35,172 nucleotides of DNA, taken from Pseudomonas sp. GM21. GTDB taxonomy: Bacteria > Pseudomonadota > Gammaproteobacteria > Pseudomonadales > Pseudomonadaceae. Shown here in pieces: positions 1 through 8,402 of the stretch (positions are counted from its first letter, which is position 1; every line of letters starts with the position of its first letter). A program made the position numbers and the translations under genes. The notes under the pieces are model-generated. The model had not been told where the DNA came from. It saw only the letters and a program-made list of their open reading frames with translations, and did not search any database. Where the stretch lies: the NCBI RefSeq assembly GCF_000282215.1, contig NZ_AKJS01000094.1, forward strand, positions 1 to 35,172. Reading direction: 5' to 3'.

Positions 1-100
1 TTTGATTTCACGACTGCTACGCCCCAGCGCGGACCGGCCGACGCAGGCTGCGCCAGCTGCTACAAGGTTCGCGTTGACTTAAGTGAACAGTATTAGGCTC
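1..100. repeat. Diverged half-copy of the 10253-10454 inverted-repeat element
   Basis: This AT-poor stretch matches, with scattered differences, the right half of the inverted-repeat element at 10384-10460. The shared order is CGACTGCT, then CGCAGGCT, CGCCAGCTGCTAC, CGCGTT, an ACTTAAGTGAACAGTAT-like outer segment, and AGGCT. The other half, if present, lies outside the window. It sits just past the 3' end of the minus-strand gene ending at 139. No gene is seen in 1-138. Confidence 0.65.
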
Positions 101-138
101 CTACAGGGGATCTTCGGCAGGTGGAAGCCGCCCTGCCA

Positions 139-1089
139 TCAGGCGATGTACAGGATCACCAGGTCATTGATCACCGAAGGCCGATCCTGCCCCACCACAT
201 GGGTGTTGAGCTCCAGGGTCAACTGGGTCCCTCGGGCTGACAGGTCGACTTTTTTCACCCGGGCCCGCGAATGGATGCGCGAGCCGGCCGGTACCGGCGC
301 CGGGAATCGCAGGCGATCGGAGCCGTAGTTGATCTGGGTGGTGAAACCGCTGATTTCGAAACCCAGCGATAACTTCATCCGCGACTGCAGCACCTGCACC
401 AATGCGCCATGTGCAATGGTGCCACCAAACGGACTTTGCAGGCGCGCCCGATCCGGATCGGTATGGATCCAGTAATCGTCGCCCGACAACTCGGCAAAGG
501 AATCGATCAGTGCCTGGTCGACCACCACGACATTGCTCCAGTCGCTGAACTGCTCGCTGACAAGAGCTTGCAAGGCCGGCCCATCGTTGAGGTCGATCTG
601 CCGGGCAGACGGTTGCACCGACGTGGCAGGCAACGGTTCGCTGTCCTGCGCGGGGAGCGACTCAAGGCTCGCCGCATCTTTGTCCACCCCGGTGAAACGC
701 AGCAGGCGGTTGCCCTTGGCGTCGACTTCGGCAAACACCGGCTGCAAGGACATGCCGATCTGGATCTCGTTTTCGTCAAGGCCTACCAGGTTTGTGTTGA
801 TGCGCACCCCTTGGGCCAACTCGACCACCGCCAGTTTCTGCGGCATCTCATCAATGAAGTCGGGCAAGGTCGCAATGCGCGTCACGGTGTAGCTGTATAG
901 CGTGGCGGCGCCGTCGACTTCGCGCCAGGCCAGGTCGTGTTCCAGGCACACCGGGCAATGCCGGCGCGGATAGAAGTTCCAGTGCGCACAGGCGTTGCAT
1001 TGCTGAATCAACAGGCGGCGAGCCTTCAATCCCTCCCAGAAGGGAGCGGAGATCTGCGTCGCGACCGGCATCGGTTTGTTGTTGGACAT
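139..1089 (-). CDS. DUF35 (zinc ribbon/OB-fold) - MaoC hydratase fusion protein
   Basis: A 316-residue two-domain protein. Residues 15-135 are a DUF35 acyl-CoA-associated domain with a rubredoxin-like zinc ribbon (C31, C34, C45, C48; CxxC-x10-CxxC) followed by an OB fold. Residues 165-316 are a MaoC hot-dog hydratase with the hydratase-2 signature: D204 and H209 in GDDYWIHTD, then GTIAHGAL. MaoC enzymes of this type hydrate trans-2-enoyl-CoA, and DUF35 domains often dock to SCP2-type thiolases or aldolases. The gene starts 4 bp after such a thiolase (1094-2305), so a physical complex is plausible. The start has a GGGAG ribosome-binding site. Domain order is the reverse of the ChsH2-like protein at 20268-21236. 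It is the last gene of the operon starting at 8147. Family is confident; substrate is inferred. Confidence 0.88.
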   Translation of the reverse strand: MSNNKPMPVATQISAPFWEGLKARRLLIQQCNACAHWNFYPRRHCPVCLEHDLAWREVDGAATLYSYTVTRIATLPDFIDEMPQKLAVVELAQGVRINTNLVGLDENEIQIGMSLQPVFAEVDAKGNRLLRFTGVDKDAASLESLPAQDSEPLPATSVQPSARQIDLNDGPALQALVSEQFSDWSNVVVVDQALIDSFAELSGDDYWIHTDPDRARLQSPFGGTIAHGALVQVLQSRMKLSLGFEISGFTTQINYGSDRLRFPAPVPAGSRIHSRARVKKVDLSARGTQLTLELNTHVVGQDRPSVINDLVILYIA

Positions 1090-1093
1090 GTGC

Positions 1094-2305
1094 TTATGCT
1101 CCCTGAAGTATCAATGCGCCCTGCTCACTCATCACGCCGCCGGTGCCAGAAACGTAGACACTGTCGCAGCGCCCTAGCTGGCGTTCACCGGCAGTGCCGG
1201 CGATCTGCGTCACAGCCTCGATTACTTGACTCATGCCCCCGGCGGAAGCCGACTGGCCAAAACTCAATTGCCCGCCATGGGTGTTCATCGGGAAATCGCC
1301 ACGCCAGGTCAGGTCGTGTTCGCGCACGAATGCCATGCCTTCGCCCTTGCCGCAAAAACCGGCATCTTCAAGGGTCAACAAGGTGGTGATGGTGTAACAG
1401 TCGTAGATCTGTGCAGCATCGACGTCTACAGGCTTGAGCCCGGCCATGGCAAAAGCCTGCCGAGAAGCAGGACCAATGGGCGTATTCAGCATGTCCTCGG
1501 CATAGGACGGCGACTTGAATGCCAGGTGTTCGCCAAACCCGGTAATGAATGCCGGACGCTTGCGGGCCCGCGCCGCCACTTCCTTGTTGGTGATGATCAT
1601 CGCGGCGCCACCGGCCACCGGCATGACAATTTCGAGGACATGCAACGGGTCGGCGACCATTTTGCTGGCCAGCACTTGTTCGATGGTCAACGGCTGGCCA
1701 TAGAACATCGCTTGCGGGTTAGCCAAGGCATTAGTGCGCTGGTCGACGGCGATCTTGGCCATCGCCCGCTGGTCGTAGTCGTACTGAGCAGCATAACGCT
1801 GGGCAATCATCGCGTAGCCGGTGTTCTGACCCATGTGCCCATAAGGCAGGTCGAACTCGGCTTCGGGTGCGCCAAACGCTGTGCTGTGTCCACCAAAGCG
1901 CATGGCCCGGGCCATCCAGCCGGCGTCCTCGTCTGGCCCCAACGGCGCCATGCGCGCGGGGATGACACAGAGTACCGCCTGGCATAACCCAAGTTCGATC
2001 GCGGCGGCGGCGCGCCAGACCATGCCGACCGAGGTACAGCCGCCCAGGTCCACCACCTCGGCGAAGTTCAGGCGCAGTCCCAAGTATTCGGCGGCCATCG
2101 CCGGTACGAACACCGAGGCTTCATGAAATTGCGGGCCGTTGATCACCAGCCCGTCGAGGTCCGAGGCCTTGAGCCCGGCATCGCGCAGCGCCTGAGCCGC
2201 CAGGTCGGCGACTTGCTCAAGGTGAAACATCTTGGGTGCGGTCGAATACTTCTCCGGTTTGTATTGCGCAGTGCCAACAATGGCCGCGTGCCCTTTGAGC
2301 CCCAT
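1094..2305 (-). CDS. SCP2-type (SCP-x-like) acyl-CoA thiolase
   Basis: A 403-residue thiolase-fold protein of the lipid-transfer/SCP-x branch. The nucleophile-position cysteine is present (C90 in DLGGCTSVGMV). The catalytic histidine is H343 in NTHGGQLSFGQSASAGG, and the C terminus has the GTGG loop typical of this branch in place of the second thiolase cysteine. It should cleave a 3-ketoacyl-CoA to release acetyl- or propionyl-CoA. Unlike its cluster paralogue at 17539-18717 it keeps the cysteine and lacks the second Ltp2-type tyrosine, so thiolysis rather than aldol cleavage is expected. A GGAGG site precedes the ATG by 4 nt. It is followed at 4 bp by the DUF35-MaoC gene, its likely partner. 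A 93-bp gap separates it from the upstream porin-like gene, with no clear terminator. Confidence 0.88.
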   Translation of the reverse strand: MGLKGHAAIVGTAQYKPEKYSTAPKMFHLEQVADLAAQALRDAGLKASDLDGLVINGPQFHEASVFVPAMAAEYLGLRLNFAEVVDLGGCTSVGMVWRAAAAIELGLCQAVLCVIPARMAPLGPDEDAGWMARAMRFGGHSTAFGAPEAEFDLPYGHMGQNTGYAMIAQRYAAQYDYDQRAMAKIAVDQRTNALANPQAMFYGQPLTIEQVLASKMVADPLHVLEIVMPVAGGAAMIITNKEVAARARKRPAFITGFGEHLAFKSPSYAEDMLNTPIGPASRQAFAMAGLKPVDVDAAQIYDCYTITTLLTLEDAGFCGKGEGMAFVREHDLTWRGDFPMNTHGGQLSFGQSASAGGMSQVIEAVTQIAGTAGERQLGRCDSVYVSGTGGVMSEQGALILQGA

Positions 2306-2398
2306 AGTGCCTCCATGCCGAAGCGTTACGCTGCGGCTATTTCCAGGTTGTGATGAAGGTCCGGGCGCAGCAAGTCGACCCGAACCTTGAGTGGTCGA

Positions 2399-4066
2399 TC
2401 AGAAGGTGTATTTCATCGAGAACGTGGCGTAGTCGCGGTCGGCGAATGGACGATCGATCGGGTCGGCTTCACCCAGATAGCCAACGTAGGTCAGGCCCAT
2501 CTCCAGGTTGCCCAAATATTTGAACGTGGTACCCACGCTCAGGCGTCGGTCGCCGTGTATCCCGGAGATGCTCCCGGACATCGGTGTCGAGCCGCTGAAC
2601 ACGTTGGAGAAGCGCACCGGCACTTCCAGATCCCAGCCTTGGAAAACTCCCGGATAACTGAACGATGCCCCCAGGGTGTAGGCGCTGGAGGACTTGGTGC
2701 GCACGCCTGCGGCGGTGCTGTAGGTGTAGTCATCGGAAGGCGCCACTAGTGCTGCCACCGAGGGCAGCAGATTTAGACCTTGCAGGTTGGGTGCCGCCGA
2801 AGTGGATTCGACGCTGTCGACCTGCACGCGGATGATTTCGGCAGTCAGGCTGGTCTGGCTGGCCCAGGGACGGTCCCCCAGGATACGGATCGCCGACAAC
2901 TGCATTTGCTGACCCTTGCCCTTGGCCGGCACCGCGCCAAGGCCGGTATTGACCATCACTGGCGCACCGTCGCGGTACGACCATTCGGCGCCGACCTGGG
3001 TATCGCCGATCTTGGTCGAGGCACTGATGCCGGTCAGTTTGATGTCCTCGAAATACTTGATCCGATAACCGTTGATGGCCATGGCCAACCTGCCGTTGCC
3101 AACCGGGAACGGGTCGTAGCCGACCAGCGCGGTGGCCGGGTTTTTGTCGTGGTAGTTGACGTGGAACAGCGACAGCTCGACCGCCGGTACCGGGCGATAG
3201 CGCATTTGCACACCCCACTGGCCGCCATCACTCGGTTCGTCGGTACCGAGGTAGTTGACCTTCTGGCCGTTGGCGTAGATAAACTCGCGCCCTGGCCCCA
3301 CTACGTCGGTGCCCGACAGGTAGCTGCCTACCGGCGGCAGTTCAGTGCCCTTCCATTCGTACTGCACGTACGCACCAAAGGTCAGGCTGGGGTTCAGACG
3401 GAACGAACCGGAGAACTGGCCCACCGGCAACAGTATTTCCTTGACTTCAACACCCGGCTGCGAGGCTTTTACCGCATCGGAAGGGTTTTGCACGCCGTTC
3501 ACACCTGGGTAGTACAGACTCTCGCCCCAGGACTCGATGTGTCGCCCGGCCTTGACGTCGAGCATGGTGTCGTTGTCAAAGCGCCAGCCGCCGAACACAT
3601 AGGTATCCAGCATTTTGCTACGACCGCCGCTGTAGTAACGGGTATCGCTGGTGAACTCGTCGTTGCTGCCGTTTTTGTTCACTGTGGCGGGTGAATCGTT
3701 ATCGTTCTTGCGGTGGTAGACGTCGTCGTAGAAGGTACTGCCGCGCACCACGGCACCGTAGTTGTCCTTGCGCAGGATCAATTCGCCCAGCGCGCCGACG
3801 CGGTTGGTGGTCAGGCTGCCACTATCGAAGTTACGGTTGGCATCATCGGCGTTGATCGTCAGCAAGCGATCACTCGAACCGCCAGTGCGCACACCGATAC
3901 CGTAGCTGGTGGTCACCGACCAGTCGACGGTCGCGCCGTTGTCGAACTCGATCGTGTCACCGGCCCAAACGGGTGTGGACACCAGCGCAATGGCGGCCGC
4001 CAGGCTGCTGACCTGAAATGCGCGCGAACCGATGACCGTAGAGTTATTGTTGTTTTTGTTGATCAC
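2399..4066 (-). CDS. DUF1302 family outer-membrane protein
   Basis: About 555 residues. The start is chosen as GTG at 4066 because AGGAG (4074-4078) sits 7 nt upstream; a TTG at 4087 in the same frame overlaps that ribosome-binding site and is unlikely. The N terminus is a Sec signal peptide (basic and Asn-rich start, hydrophobic SLAAAIALVSTPVWA, cleavage before GDTIEF). The mature part is rich in alternating beta-strand pattern and ends in phenylalanine (KYTF), as expected for an outer-membrane barrel. DUF1302 proteins are encoded in clusters for hydrophobic substrates, usually near a DUF1329 gene, as here (10585-11967). Uptake or export of the hydrophobic substrate is inferred. It lies within the minus-strand operon, with 67 bp upstream to the hydrolase gene. 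Confidence 0.85.
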   Translation of the reverse strand: MINKNNNNSTVIGSRAFQVSSLAAAIALVSTPVWAGDTIEFDNGATVDWSVTTSYGIGVRTGGSSDRLLTINADDANRNFDSGSLTTNRVGALGELILRKDNYGAVVRGSTFYDDVYHRKNDNDSPATVNKNGSNDEFTSDTRYYSGGRSKMLDTYVFGGWRFDNDTMLDVKAGRHIESWGESLYYPGVNGVQNPSDAVKASQPGVEVKEILLPVGQFSGSFRLNPSLTFGAYVQYEWKGTELPPVGSYLSGTDVVGPGREFIYANGQKVNYLGTDEPSDGGQWGVQMRYRPVPAVELSLFHVNYHDKNPATALVGYDPFPVGNGRLAMAINGYRIKYFEDIKLTGISASTKIGDTQVGAEWSYRDGAPVMVNTGLGAVPAKGKGQQMQLSAIRILGDRPWASQTSLTAEIIRVQVDSVESTSAAPNLQGLNLLPSVAALVAPSDDYTYSTAAGVRTKSSSAYTLGASFSYPGVFQGWDLEVPVRFSNVFSGSTPMSGSISGIHGDRRLSVGTTFKYLGNLEMGLTYVGYLGEADPIDRPFADRDYATFSMKYTF

Positions 4067-4073
4067 ACTGACT

Positions 4074-4078
4074 CTCCT
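4074..4078 (-). promoter_or_regulatory. Ribosome-binding site deciding the GTG start of the DUF1302 gene
   Basis: AGGAG on the minus strand, 7 nt before GTG at 4066. It places translation start 7 codons inside the longest reading frame and gives a compact signal peptide. Confidence 0.75.
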
Positions 4079-4133
4079 CAATGACAACCGGCTGGTTGCC
4101 TGGAATGTTCAACTCTGCTGCCGTGCCGCCCGC

Positions 4134-5219
4134 TCAAAACATCTTGATCGGATCAACAGCGCACGCTCCCCTTACAGCACGCCGGTAGCGATATAGCCCC
4201 CGGTCCTCTTCCCGCTCCAGCGACCCTTCGGCCACCAGGTAGTTGGCATGGGCCAACGTTTCGCCAAGCGCCATCAGTTCGTCGAAACGACCTGACAGCT
4301 TTGGAAACAACAGGGCCATCAGTTCGAGCACGGTGCGCGGCTCGTCACAGTTGGCCAGCATCAACGCCAGATGCCCGCGGTGATGGGCCTCCAGCTGATC
4401 CAAGCGCTGATGCAGATTGAAGAACGGCCGCTCATGCGCCGGCAGCACCAGCACACTGTCGGGCAAAGTGCGCAAGTGCTCGATCGAGTCGAGCCAGTCG
4501 CGCAGCGGGTTGGCCAACGGCTCCGTGGCATGCACGCCGACGGTGGAAGTGATGCGCGGCAACACCTGGTCGCCGGAGATCAGCAAACCGTCATCGGCGG
4601 CATACAGACAGGCATGCTCCGGTGAGTGACCGCGGCCGATGACCACCTGCCAGGCGCGGCCACCGATATTCAGTACGCTGCCCTCGCGCAAACGGCGGTA
4701 ATGGTTCAGTGGCGCGGGCAGGAAATGGGCGTTGCTCATCACCGCGAACATCTCGGTGCTTTGTTCGTCAGTCACGCCGGCCTTGCGATAGAAATCCAGG
4801 AAGTCCCAGCCCGGCGGCTGATCGGCGGGAAACCTGACGTGCAACGACTGGAACTCGCTTGCTGTCATGTACACCGGGCAGTGAAAACGCTCCGAAAGCC
4901 ACGCGGCGACCCCGGCATGATCAGAGTGAAAATGGGTGCAGACCACCGCCAGCAGTGGCAGCCCGGCACACACTTCATTCAGCACCCGGTCCCAGACCTC
5001 GCGGGTCTGTTCGGTATTCATACCGGTGTCGACCACTACCCAGCCATCGGTATGGCGCAGCAGATAGAGGTTGATGTGGTCAAGTCGAAACGGCAGCGGC
5101 ATGCGCAGCCACCACACACCCGGCGACACTTCGCGCACCTGTCCGGAGTCAGGTGGCTGCGGCCAGGGATAACGCAATCCGCTGCGCAGTTCGTGACCGT
5201 TGGCGTCGAGATCAGTCAT
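4134..5219 (-). CDS. Metallo-beta-lactamase-fold hydrolase
   Basis: 361 residues. The metal-binding set is complete: H96, H98, D100 and H101 in THFHSDH, H198 in GRGHSPEH, D217 in SGDQVLPRI, and H262 in PAHE. The C-terminal region (about 275-350) looks like the winged-helix tail of LACTB2-type members. Such proteins hydrolyse thioesters, esters, lactones or phosphoesters, and the sequence does not say which. Its position inside an acyl-CoA operon favours a thioesterase or lactonase that removes a CoA intermediate or opens a lactone. The start codon overlaps the end of the upstream ligase gene by 8 bp, indicating translational coupling. No signal peptide, so it is cytoplasmic. Confidence 0.85.
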   Translation of the reverse strand: MTDLDANGHELRSGLRYPWPQPPDSGQVREVSPGVWWLRMPLPFRLDHINLYLLRHTDGWVVVDTGMNTEQTREVWDRVLNEVCAGLPLLAVVCTHFHSDHAGVAAWLSERFHCPVYMTASEFQSLHVRFPADQPPGWDFLDFYRKAGVTDEQSTEMFAVMSNAHFLPAPLNHYRRLREGSVLNIGGRAWQVVIGRGHSPEHACLYAADDGLLISGDQVLPRITSTVGVHATEPLANPLRDWLDSIEHLRTLPDSVLVLPAHERPFFNLHQRLDQLEAHHRGHLALMLANCDEPRTVLELMALLFPKLSGRFDELMALGETLAHANYLVAEGSLEREEDRGLYRYRRAVRGACAVDPIKMF

Positions 5220-7065
5220 AGTCGGCCACCGCGAAGGGGGTCAGGCCGGCTCGCATCAGGGCCTCCAGTGAATAGGGCACATAGGTGCGGGCCTGTTCGT
5301 CGCGGATGAACAATGGATCACTGCAACGCGCCGGGCAGTAGCCTTGGCGCTGCAGATCAACCTTGCGCAACTTGAAGCTGGCCGTAAGGTCTGCCGACTG
5401 GGTGACCCGTACGAACACCGGGGCCGCATAGCGCGGCAGGCGTACCTCGGTCAGGGCGTACAGGGCAGCTGGATCAAACGCCTGGTCCGCCTGCATCAGC
5501 ACCGCGGCCATGCCGGCGCGGCCTTCATGGCCCGGCACCTGGACGCCATAGATGTTCATCAACTCCAGACCCGACAGATCGCCCAGGGCGTCCGCCACTT
5601 CCAGCGTCGAAACGTTCTCGCTCTTCCAGCGATAGGTGTCGCCGATGCGGTCGACGAAGTAGCAGTAGCCGTCGGCGTCTTCGCGCAGCAAATCACCTGA
5701 ACTCCACCAGGCATCGCCCTCGCGAAACACATTGCGACGGATCTTGCTCTCGGTGGCATCGCTTGAGGTGTAGCCCTCGAAACGCCCGCCACCGATGTCC
5801 GGGTGATCGACGATAAAGCCCATGGCCTCACCAATCTCGCCCACTTTGCAGACTTGATAGAAACCGTTTTCGTCCCGTGGATGGCAGTCGTTTTCGATGT
5901 CGTAACGCACCAGCCGCAGGTTGGTCTTGTTCCAGTCCGGCACCCGTCCGCAGGAACCGAAATAGTTGTCGACGTTGATCACTGCAGCATTGGCTTCGGT
6001 AGCGCCCCAGCCCTCGAACACCTGGATCGGACCGAAACGTTCCAGCCAGCGCTGCCAGGAGTCCGGCGACAGACCGGCGCCAAGCATGCAGCGCAGGCTG
6101 TGCTCGCGCTCGCCCACTTTCAGCGGCTGATTGAGCAGGTAGCGGCAAATCTCACCGATGTACTGGAAGATGCTGATCTGATGCCGAGACACATCGTTCC
6201 AGAACTCACGCACGCTGAACTTGCGGCGCACCACGATGGCGGCACCGGCCCGCAACGCGGTAGAGGTCACCGACGTGGCTGCGGCACCGTGGTACAGCGG
6301 CAGGCAGCAATAGAACACGTCCTCGCGGGTAGCTTGCAGGGTGACTTCCATCACATCGCCGGAGGACATCCAACGCATGTGGCTATAGCGCGCCGCCTTG
6401 GGCAAGCCGGTGGTGCCCGAGGTAAATATCAGAAGGGTCGGGGCTTGCGCTTCGATGTGCGCGCGGATGTCCCGGGGAAACGGCGTTCGCGGGGCTTTCT
6501 CCAGGCGCGCAGCGAAATGACCGTCGATGCCCTTGGGCAACGGGCCGCTCCAGGGATTTTCCGTGTCGCGTATCAGCCAGCACGGCAGGTTCGGAAAACC
6601 TTCAGTGGCCTGCACATTGGCCAGGCATTCTTCGCCGATCACCAACGCCTTGGCGTCGGTGGTTTGCAACGCATGCAGCAGCGGACGGCCGATGACCTGA
6701 GTGTTGATGAAGGCCACCACCACCCCGAGCTTGACCAGGCCGAACCAGGTGCAGAAGAACGCCGGGCGGTTTTCCATGGCCAGGGCGCAGACATCGCCGG
6801 CACGCAGGCCATTGGCATAAAACGTGTGAGCCATCTGATTGGACCGCGCATCGACCTCAAAGTAGCTCAGGGTCTGCTCGCCATAAATCAGAAACGTGCG
6901 CTCGCCCTGCTCTGCCGCCCTTTGCTCCAGACGGTCGGCCAGGGTATAGAGGTCTTTCGGCTTTATCTGTCCGGCAGCGTTCGAACGCTGATCGAGCAGC
7001 GCCTGGGTCTGCTCCCGTGGTACCGGGCTGGTCGGCAGGACGCGGGGCAAGTCGTTCAGGTTCAT
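5212..7065 (-). CDS. Acyl-CoA synthetase, VLACS/FATP type
   Basis: 617 residues, an ATP-dependent acid:CoA ligase of the ANL superfamily. The AMP-binding P-loop is at 213-225 (IFTSGTTGLPKAA). The A5 region is VFEGWGATEANA (349-360). The ATP-binding aspartate is D457 in SSGDL, with the hinge and A8 region at 471-485 (DRIGDTYRWKSENVS). The GDTYRWKSENVST form is characteristic of the very-long-chain/fatty-acid-transport-protein group, which includes actinobacterial steroid side-chain ligases. It should activate the carboxylated side chain of the substrate. AGGAGG lies upstream of the ATG. It overlaps the upstream reductase stop by 4 bp (ATGA) and the downstream hydrolase start by 8 bp. Confidence 0.9.
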   Translation of the reverse strand: MNLNDLPRVLPTSPVPREQTQALLDQRSNAAGQIKPKDLYTLADRLEQRAAEQGERTFLIYGEQTLSYFEVDARSNQMAHTFYANGLRAGDVCALAMENRPAFFCTWFGLVKLGVVVAFINTQVIGRPLLHALQTTDAKALVIGEECLANVQATEGFPNLPCWLIRDTENPWSGPLPKGIDGHFAARLEKAPRTPFPRDIRAHIEAQAPTLLIFTSGTTGLPKAARYSHMRWMSSGDVMEVTLQATREDVFYCCLPLYHGAAATSVTSTALRAGAAIVVRRKFSVREFWNDVSRHQISIFQYIGEICRYLLNQPLKVGEREHSLRCMLGAGLSPDSWQRWLERFGPIQVFEGWGATEANAAVINVDNYFGSCGRVPDWNKTNLRLVRYDIENDCHPRDENGFYQVCKVGEIGEAMGFIVDHPDIGGGRFEGYTSSDATESKIRRNVFREGDAWWSSGDLLREDADGYCYFVDRIGDTYRWKSENVSTLEVADALGDLSGLELMNIYGVQVPGHEGRAGMAAVLMQADQAFDPAALYALTEVRLPRYAAPVFVRVTQSADLTASFKLRKVDLQRQGYCPARCSDPLFIRDEQARTYVPYSLEALMRAGLTPFAVADYD

Positions 7066-8147
7066 TGCGCCACCTCCTGGGCGATTGTTTGATAGGCGGG
7101 GTAATCCGAGTAGCCAGCCGAGCCCGGCGTATAAAGCGTCTTGCGATCAAAGCGACTAAGCGGCAAGCCACGCTGCAAGCGCTCCACCAGATCGGGGTTG
7201 GCAATAAAGTGACGGCCAAACGACACGGCAGCGCCCTCGCCCGACGCGAGAGCGGCACTGGCCGAAGGACCGTCGAAACCATCGTTGAGAATCAAGGCAT
7301 GGGGGCTGTGCCGACGCGCCAGGGCGAAGGCATCGAGGTCGGCCAGTGGCGAGCGCATGATGTGCAGGTAGGCCAGGTCCAGCGACGCCACGGCATCACA
7401 CAAGGCGGCTGCCGTGGCAGCTGGATCTGTGTCGTCGATGTCGTTGTAGGGATTTGCCGGACACAGGCGAAAGCCGACACGTCCTGCGCCAATCGCGCTG
7501 GCCATGGCCTCGATCACTTCCTTGGCAAAACGCACCCGCCCGGCCACATCGCCGCCGTAGGCATCGCTGCGCTGATTGCTTCCAGTGGCCATGAATTGCA
7601 TCGGCAGATAGCCGCTGGTGCAGTGCAGTTCGACACCGTCGAAGCCAGCCAGGCGCGCATTCAATGCGGCCTGGCGATAGTCTTCGATGACCTCGCCAAT
7701 GCCTTGCAAGGTCAGCGCCTGCGGCTCGTCGGTGTCCACCAGCCCGGCAGCGTCGCTGAACACCTGGGTGCGTGCGCGCAATGCCGAAGGTGCCACCGTG
7801 GCCGCCCCCGTCGGCTTGTTGTGCCGGCTGGCGGCGCGACCCACATGCATCAGCTGCAGGACGATACGCCCACCCTCGGCATGCACCGCCTCGGTGACCC
7901 GTTGCCATCCGACCATCTGCTCGTCGCTGTAGATCGCCGGGGTGCGACAATAGCCCAGGCCGCAGGCAGACGGCGCGGTGCCCTCGGCCACGATCAGCCC
8001 GGCACTGGCACGCTGACGGTAGTACTCGACCATCTCGAAACCGGGTACGGCATCGGCAAGGGCGCGGCTGCGAGTCATGGGGGCCATGACAATGCGGTTA
8101 GCCAATTGAAGCTCGCCCAGGGCGACCGGCTCGAACAAGACGCTCAT
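7062..8147 (-). CDS. Old Yellow Enzyme family NAD(P)H:flavin oxidoreductase
   Basis: 361 residues, a single FMN TIM barrel of the NemA/OYE type (LFEPVALGELQLANRIVMAPMTRSRA at the N terminus, beginning at residue 4; SDAYGGDVAGRVRF at 194-207). OYEs reduce the C=C bond of enones using FMN and NAD(P)H. In the substrate-binding motif, normally H-x-x-N or H-x-x-H followed by GY, this protein reads H175-C-T-S178-G-Y180. The first histidine and the proton-donor tyrosine are kept, but the second ligand is serine. Reduction of a ring or side-chain enone in the pathway is inferred. It is the first gene of the six-gene operon. GAGG precedes the ATG by 7 nt, and a conserved palindrome lies 120 nt upstream. 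Confidence 0.9.
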   Translation of the reverse strand: MSVLFEPVALGELQLANRIVMAPMTRSRALADAVPGFEMVEYYRQRASAGLIVAEGTAPSACGLGYCRTPAIYSDEQMVGWQRVTEAVHAEGGRIVLQLMHVGRAASRHNKPTGAATVAPSALRARTQVFSDAAGLVDTDEPQALTLQGIGEVIEDYRQAALNARLAGFDGVELHCTSGYLPMQFMATGSNQRSDAYGGDVAGRVRFAKEVIEAMASAIGAGRVGFRLCPANPYNDIDDTDPAATAAALCDAVASLDLAYLHIMRSPLADLDAFALARRHSPHALILNDGFDGPSASAALASGEGAAVSFGRHFIANPDLVERLQRGLPLSRFDRKTLYTPGSAGYSDYPAYQTIAQEVAQ

Positions 8148-8267
8148 TTCAATTCCTCAGCTTCTTATTGTTTTCAGGCTGTCGCAGGGCTCGCCACAAC
8201 GTGGGCAAGCGCTGACATGGCAGCGGATATGGGCTGAATGATTGACCGTGAGCGCAAGCGAAACATC

Positions 8268-8279
8268 GTCCGACAAGAC
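8268..8279 (-). promoter_or_regulatory. Cluster palindrome, site A (GTCCGACAAGAC)
   Basis: On the minus strand this reads GTCTTGTCGGAC followed by GATG, pointing toward the Old Yellow Enzyme operon 120 nt away. It is one of six intergenic copies of GTCYGnnnrGAC in the window and shares the divergent region 8148-8402 with site B (59 bp centre to centre). Likely operator of a cluster regulator. Confidence 0.6.
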
Positions 8280-8326
8280 TAGGTTCGCTATCGTGTACGT
8301 CGGCTTGTAGGGGGATGAAAAAGATG

Positions 8327-8338
8327 GTCTGAACGGAC
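8327..8338 (+). promoter_or_regulatory. Cluster palindrome, site B (GTCTGAACGGAC)
   Basis: Followed by GATGAAAA; the 20-nt string GTCTGAACGGACGATGAAAA is identical at site D (22139). Exactly 64 nt separate it from the GTG start of the transporter at 8403. An in-frame ATG at 8340 lies inside the motif tail and is not a credible start. Confidence 0.7.
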
Positions 8339-8402
8339 GATGAAAAAAACACAGTGCACGTGGAGCATCGCGCCAACTAGAACAAAACCGGGAGCACCCG
8401 CA

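Noticed and set aside
8340..8402. ATG 8340 as the start of the first MFS gene
   Set aside because: It lies in the GATG tail of palindrome site B and lacks a ribosome-binding site. GTG 8403 has GGGAG at good spacing and begins a normal MFS N terminus.
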